Assembly: GCA_040285825.1 (NCBI GenBank)
Contig: JAUPSS010000001.1
Span: 1,550,001-1,614,000, forward strand
DNA from: Eukaryota sp. TZLM1-RC
Lineage: Eukaryota > Metamonada: BaSk clade
Length of the DNA: 64,000 nucleotides
Direction: 5' to 3'
The notes under the pieces were generated by a model that was not told where the DNA came from, did not search any database, and saw only the letters and a program-made list of their open reading frames with translations. The position numbers were made by a program, and so were the translations under genes. Numbering within the stretch: the first letter of the stretch is position 1; each line of letters starts with the position of its first letter. Shown here piece by piece: positions 63,134 through 64,000 of this stretch.

Positions 63134-64000
63134 ATGGTGCTAATCACCTTGGATATGGGATGCTCTTCTTCTTCGTGTTTTGTTTTGAATTGTTATTTTG
63201 ATGTTATTGAGTTTGTTGTTTTTCATGGTTTAGCTATTTGTACTGTAGATATGGGATGTTGTTCTGGTTTGTGTTTTGTTTTACATTGTTGTTACTTTGA
63301 TGTTTTTGATTTTGTTGATGTTTTTGGTTTAAGTACTTGTACTTTGAATATGGGATGTTTTTCTTGTTTGTGTTTTGTTTTGAATTGTTATTTTGATGTT
63401 ATTGAGTTTGTTGTTTTTAATGGTTTAGCTATTTGTACTGTAGATATGGGATGTTGTTCTGGTTTGTGTTTTGCTTTACATTGTTGTTACTTTGATGTTT
63501 TTGATATTGTTGATGTTTTTGGTTTAACTACTTGTACTTTGAATATTGGATGTTTTTCTTGTTTGTGTTTTGTTTTGAATTGTTGTCTTGATGTTTTTGG
63601 GTTTTTTTTTCGTGGTTTACGTACAAAGTTCTGTAGATGTGGGATGTTTCTTTTGTATATGTTTTGTTTTACATAGTTGTTTTGATGTTTATGAGTTTGT
63701 TCATTTTTGTGGTTTAGATTCTTGCACTTTAGATATGGGATGTTGTGTCTTAAATTGTTATTTTGATAATGTTGAGTTTGATTATTATGTTTATTATTTA
63801 TCTTTTCAATCCAGAAGCTGCCAACATCTTCTATCAACAAACCCATTTATTGTTGATTTAACAATTGATGGAGATGTTGAAGCAAATCCTGGTCCCAGAA
63901 AGAGAAGATCTAATTTTGAATCAACTCCTCCATCAAAAATTATTAGAAATGCGATTTTTGACCAACAAACATCAATGCGTAAGCTGAAAAAACAACAAAA
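63134..64000 (+). CDS. Cys-rich repeat ORF followed by a 2A-type ribosome-skipping motif (3' end off window)
   Basis: From ATG 63134, about seven units of 32-33 residues follow one another, such as LNMGCFSCLCFVLNCYFDVI then EFVVFNGLAICT. They alternate between two types, so the DNA period is 195 bp. One frame change near 63610-63650 separates the first five units from the last two. The last unit continues in frame through LSFQSRSCQHLLSTNPFIVD to LTIDGDVEANPGP (about 63851-63892) and on in KRRSNFESTPPSKIIRNAIF to the window end. D-V-E-x-N-P-G-P is the full 2A consensus, at which the ribosome skips the Gly-Pro bond. 2A peptides occur in RNA viruses and at the N-terminus of many non-LTR retrotransposons. 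The repeats are hydrophobic and Cys-rich, and their role is unknown. Confidence 0.6.
63150..63790 (+). repeat. tandem repeat of about 97 bp in alternating dimers (195 bp)
   Basis: TACTGTAGATATGGGATGTT recurs at 63241 and 63436, a spacing of 195; the half-units differ (GGATGTTGTTCTGG and GGATGTTTTTCTTG types). The repeats keep one reading frame except for the shift near 63630, so they were probably coding while expanding. Confidence 0.85.

Noticed and set aside
63487-63846. 119-codon minus-strand ORF rich in Asn, Lys and His
   Set aside because: It is the reverse of the Cys-rich tandem repeat and has no signal of its own.

Overview
The window is an AT-rich stretch of a eukaryotic microbe, very probably a flagellated protist. 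Nothing in it is bacterial. The evidence is a set of clear eukaryotic housekeeping genes: the retromer subunit VPS29, the lysosomal membrane protein CLN3, cytosolic GAPDH, the alpha subunit of cytosolic phenylalanyl-tRNA synthetase, and a KIF1-binding-protein homologue. There are also RCC1 and MORN repeat proteins and several kinds of retrotransposon. Introns are few and extremely short (28-32 nt), with GTATG or GTTTG 5' ends and an AC-containing motif fused close to the AG. This recalls metamonads and some other anaerobic protists, but I cannot place the species.

Layout. 1-11.7 kb is a graveyard of retroelements. It holds the 3' end of a non-LTR element with a restriction-like endonuclease (RLE), a Ty3/gypsy-type LTR element at 2494-7776 that has split an unknown minus-strand gene, and further RLE-element relics. 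11.7-14 kb carries an RCC1/leucine-rich protein gene on the minus strand, followed by a short hAT-like element. 15.4-22.1 kb contains two diverged copies of a segment carrying the start of the KIFBP-like gene. Between them lies a gene for a type II membrane protein with one 28-nt intron, and the intact KIFBP-like gene follows (22048-23691). 24958-33468 is one 2836-codon gene for a giant surface protein: signal peptide, RCC1 propeller, beta-helix and IPT-like regions, Cys-rich stalk and about seven membrane spans. 33.5-41 kb holds a solo LTR, an RLE element with its 5' half inverted, and a 79-bp tandem array. 41.1-48.5 kb is gene-dense: a MORN protein, a small secreted Cys-rich protein, VPS29, and CLN3 and GAPDH transcribed divergently from a gap of 54 bp. 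48.8-58.6 kb is a nested and recombined pile of LTR retrotransposons on the minus strand. 58.9-60.4 kb is FARSA. The right edge (63.1-64 kb) enters an ORF made of Cys-rich 32-33-residue repeats followed by a perfect 2A-type motif (D-V-E-A-N-P-G-P), probably the 5' end of another mobile element.

How things fit together. The host genes are single transcription units without operons. VPS29 and CLN3 are both endolysosomal trafficking or membrane genes but are not otherwise linked. The strongest structural results are the reconstructed insertion histories. Four LTR insertions each show a 4-bp target duplication. One small gag-only element lies inside another LTR element. An RLE-type element has inserted into an older copy of its own family with a duplication of about 11 bp. 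The least explained coding signals are the 2A-bearing repeat ORF at the right edge and a domain of about 500 residues between RNase H and integrase in the 2494-7776 element.
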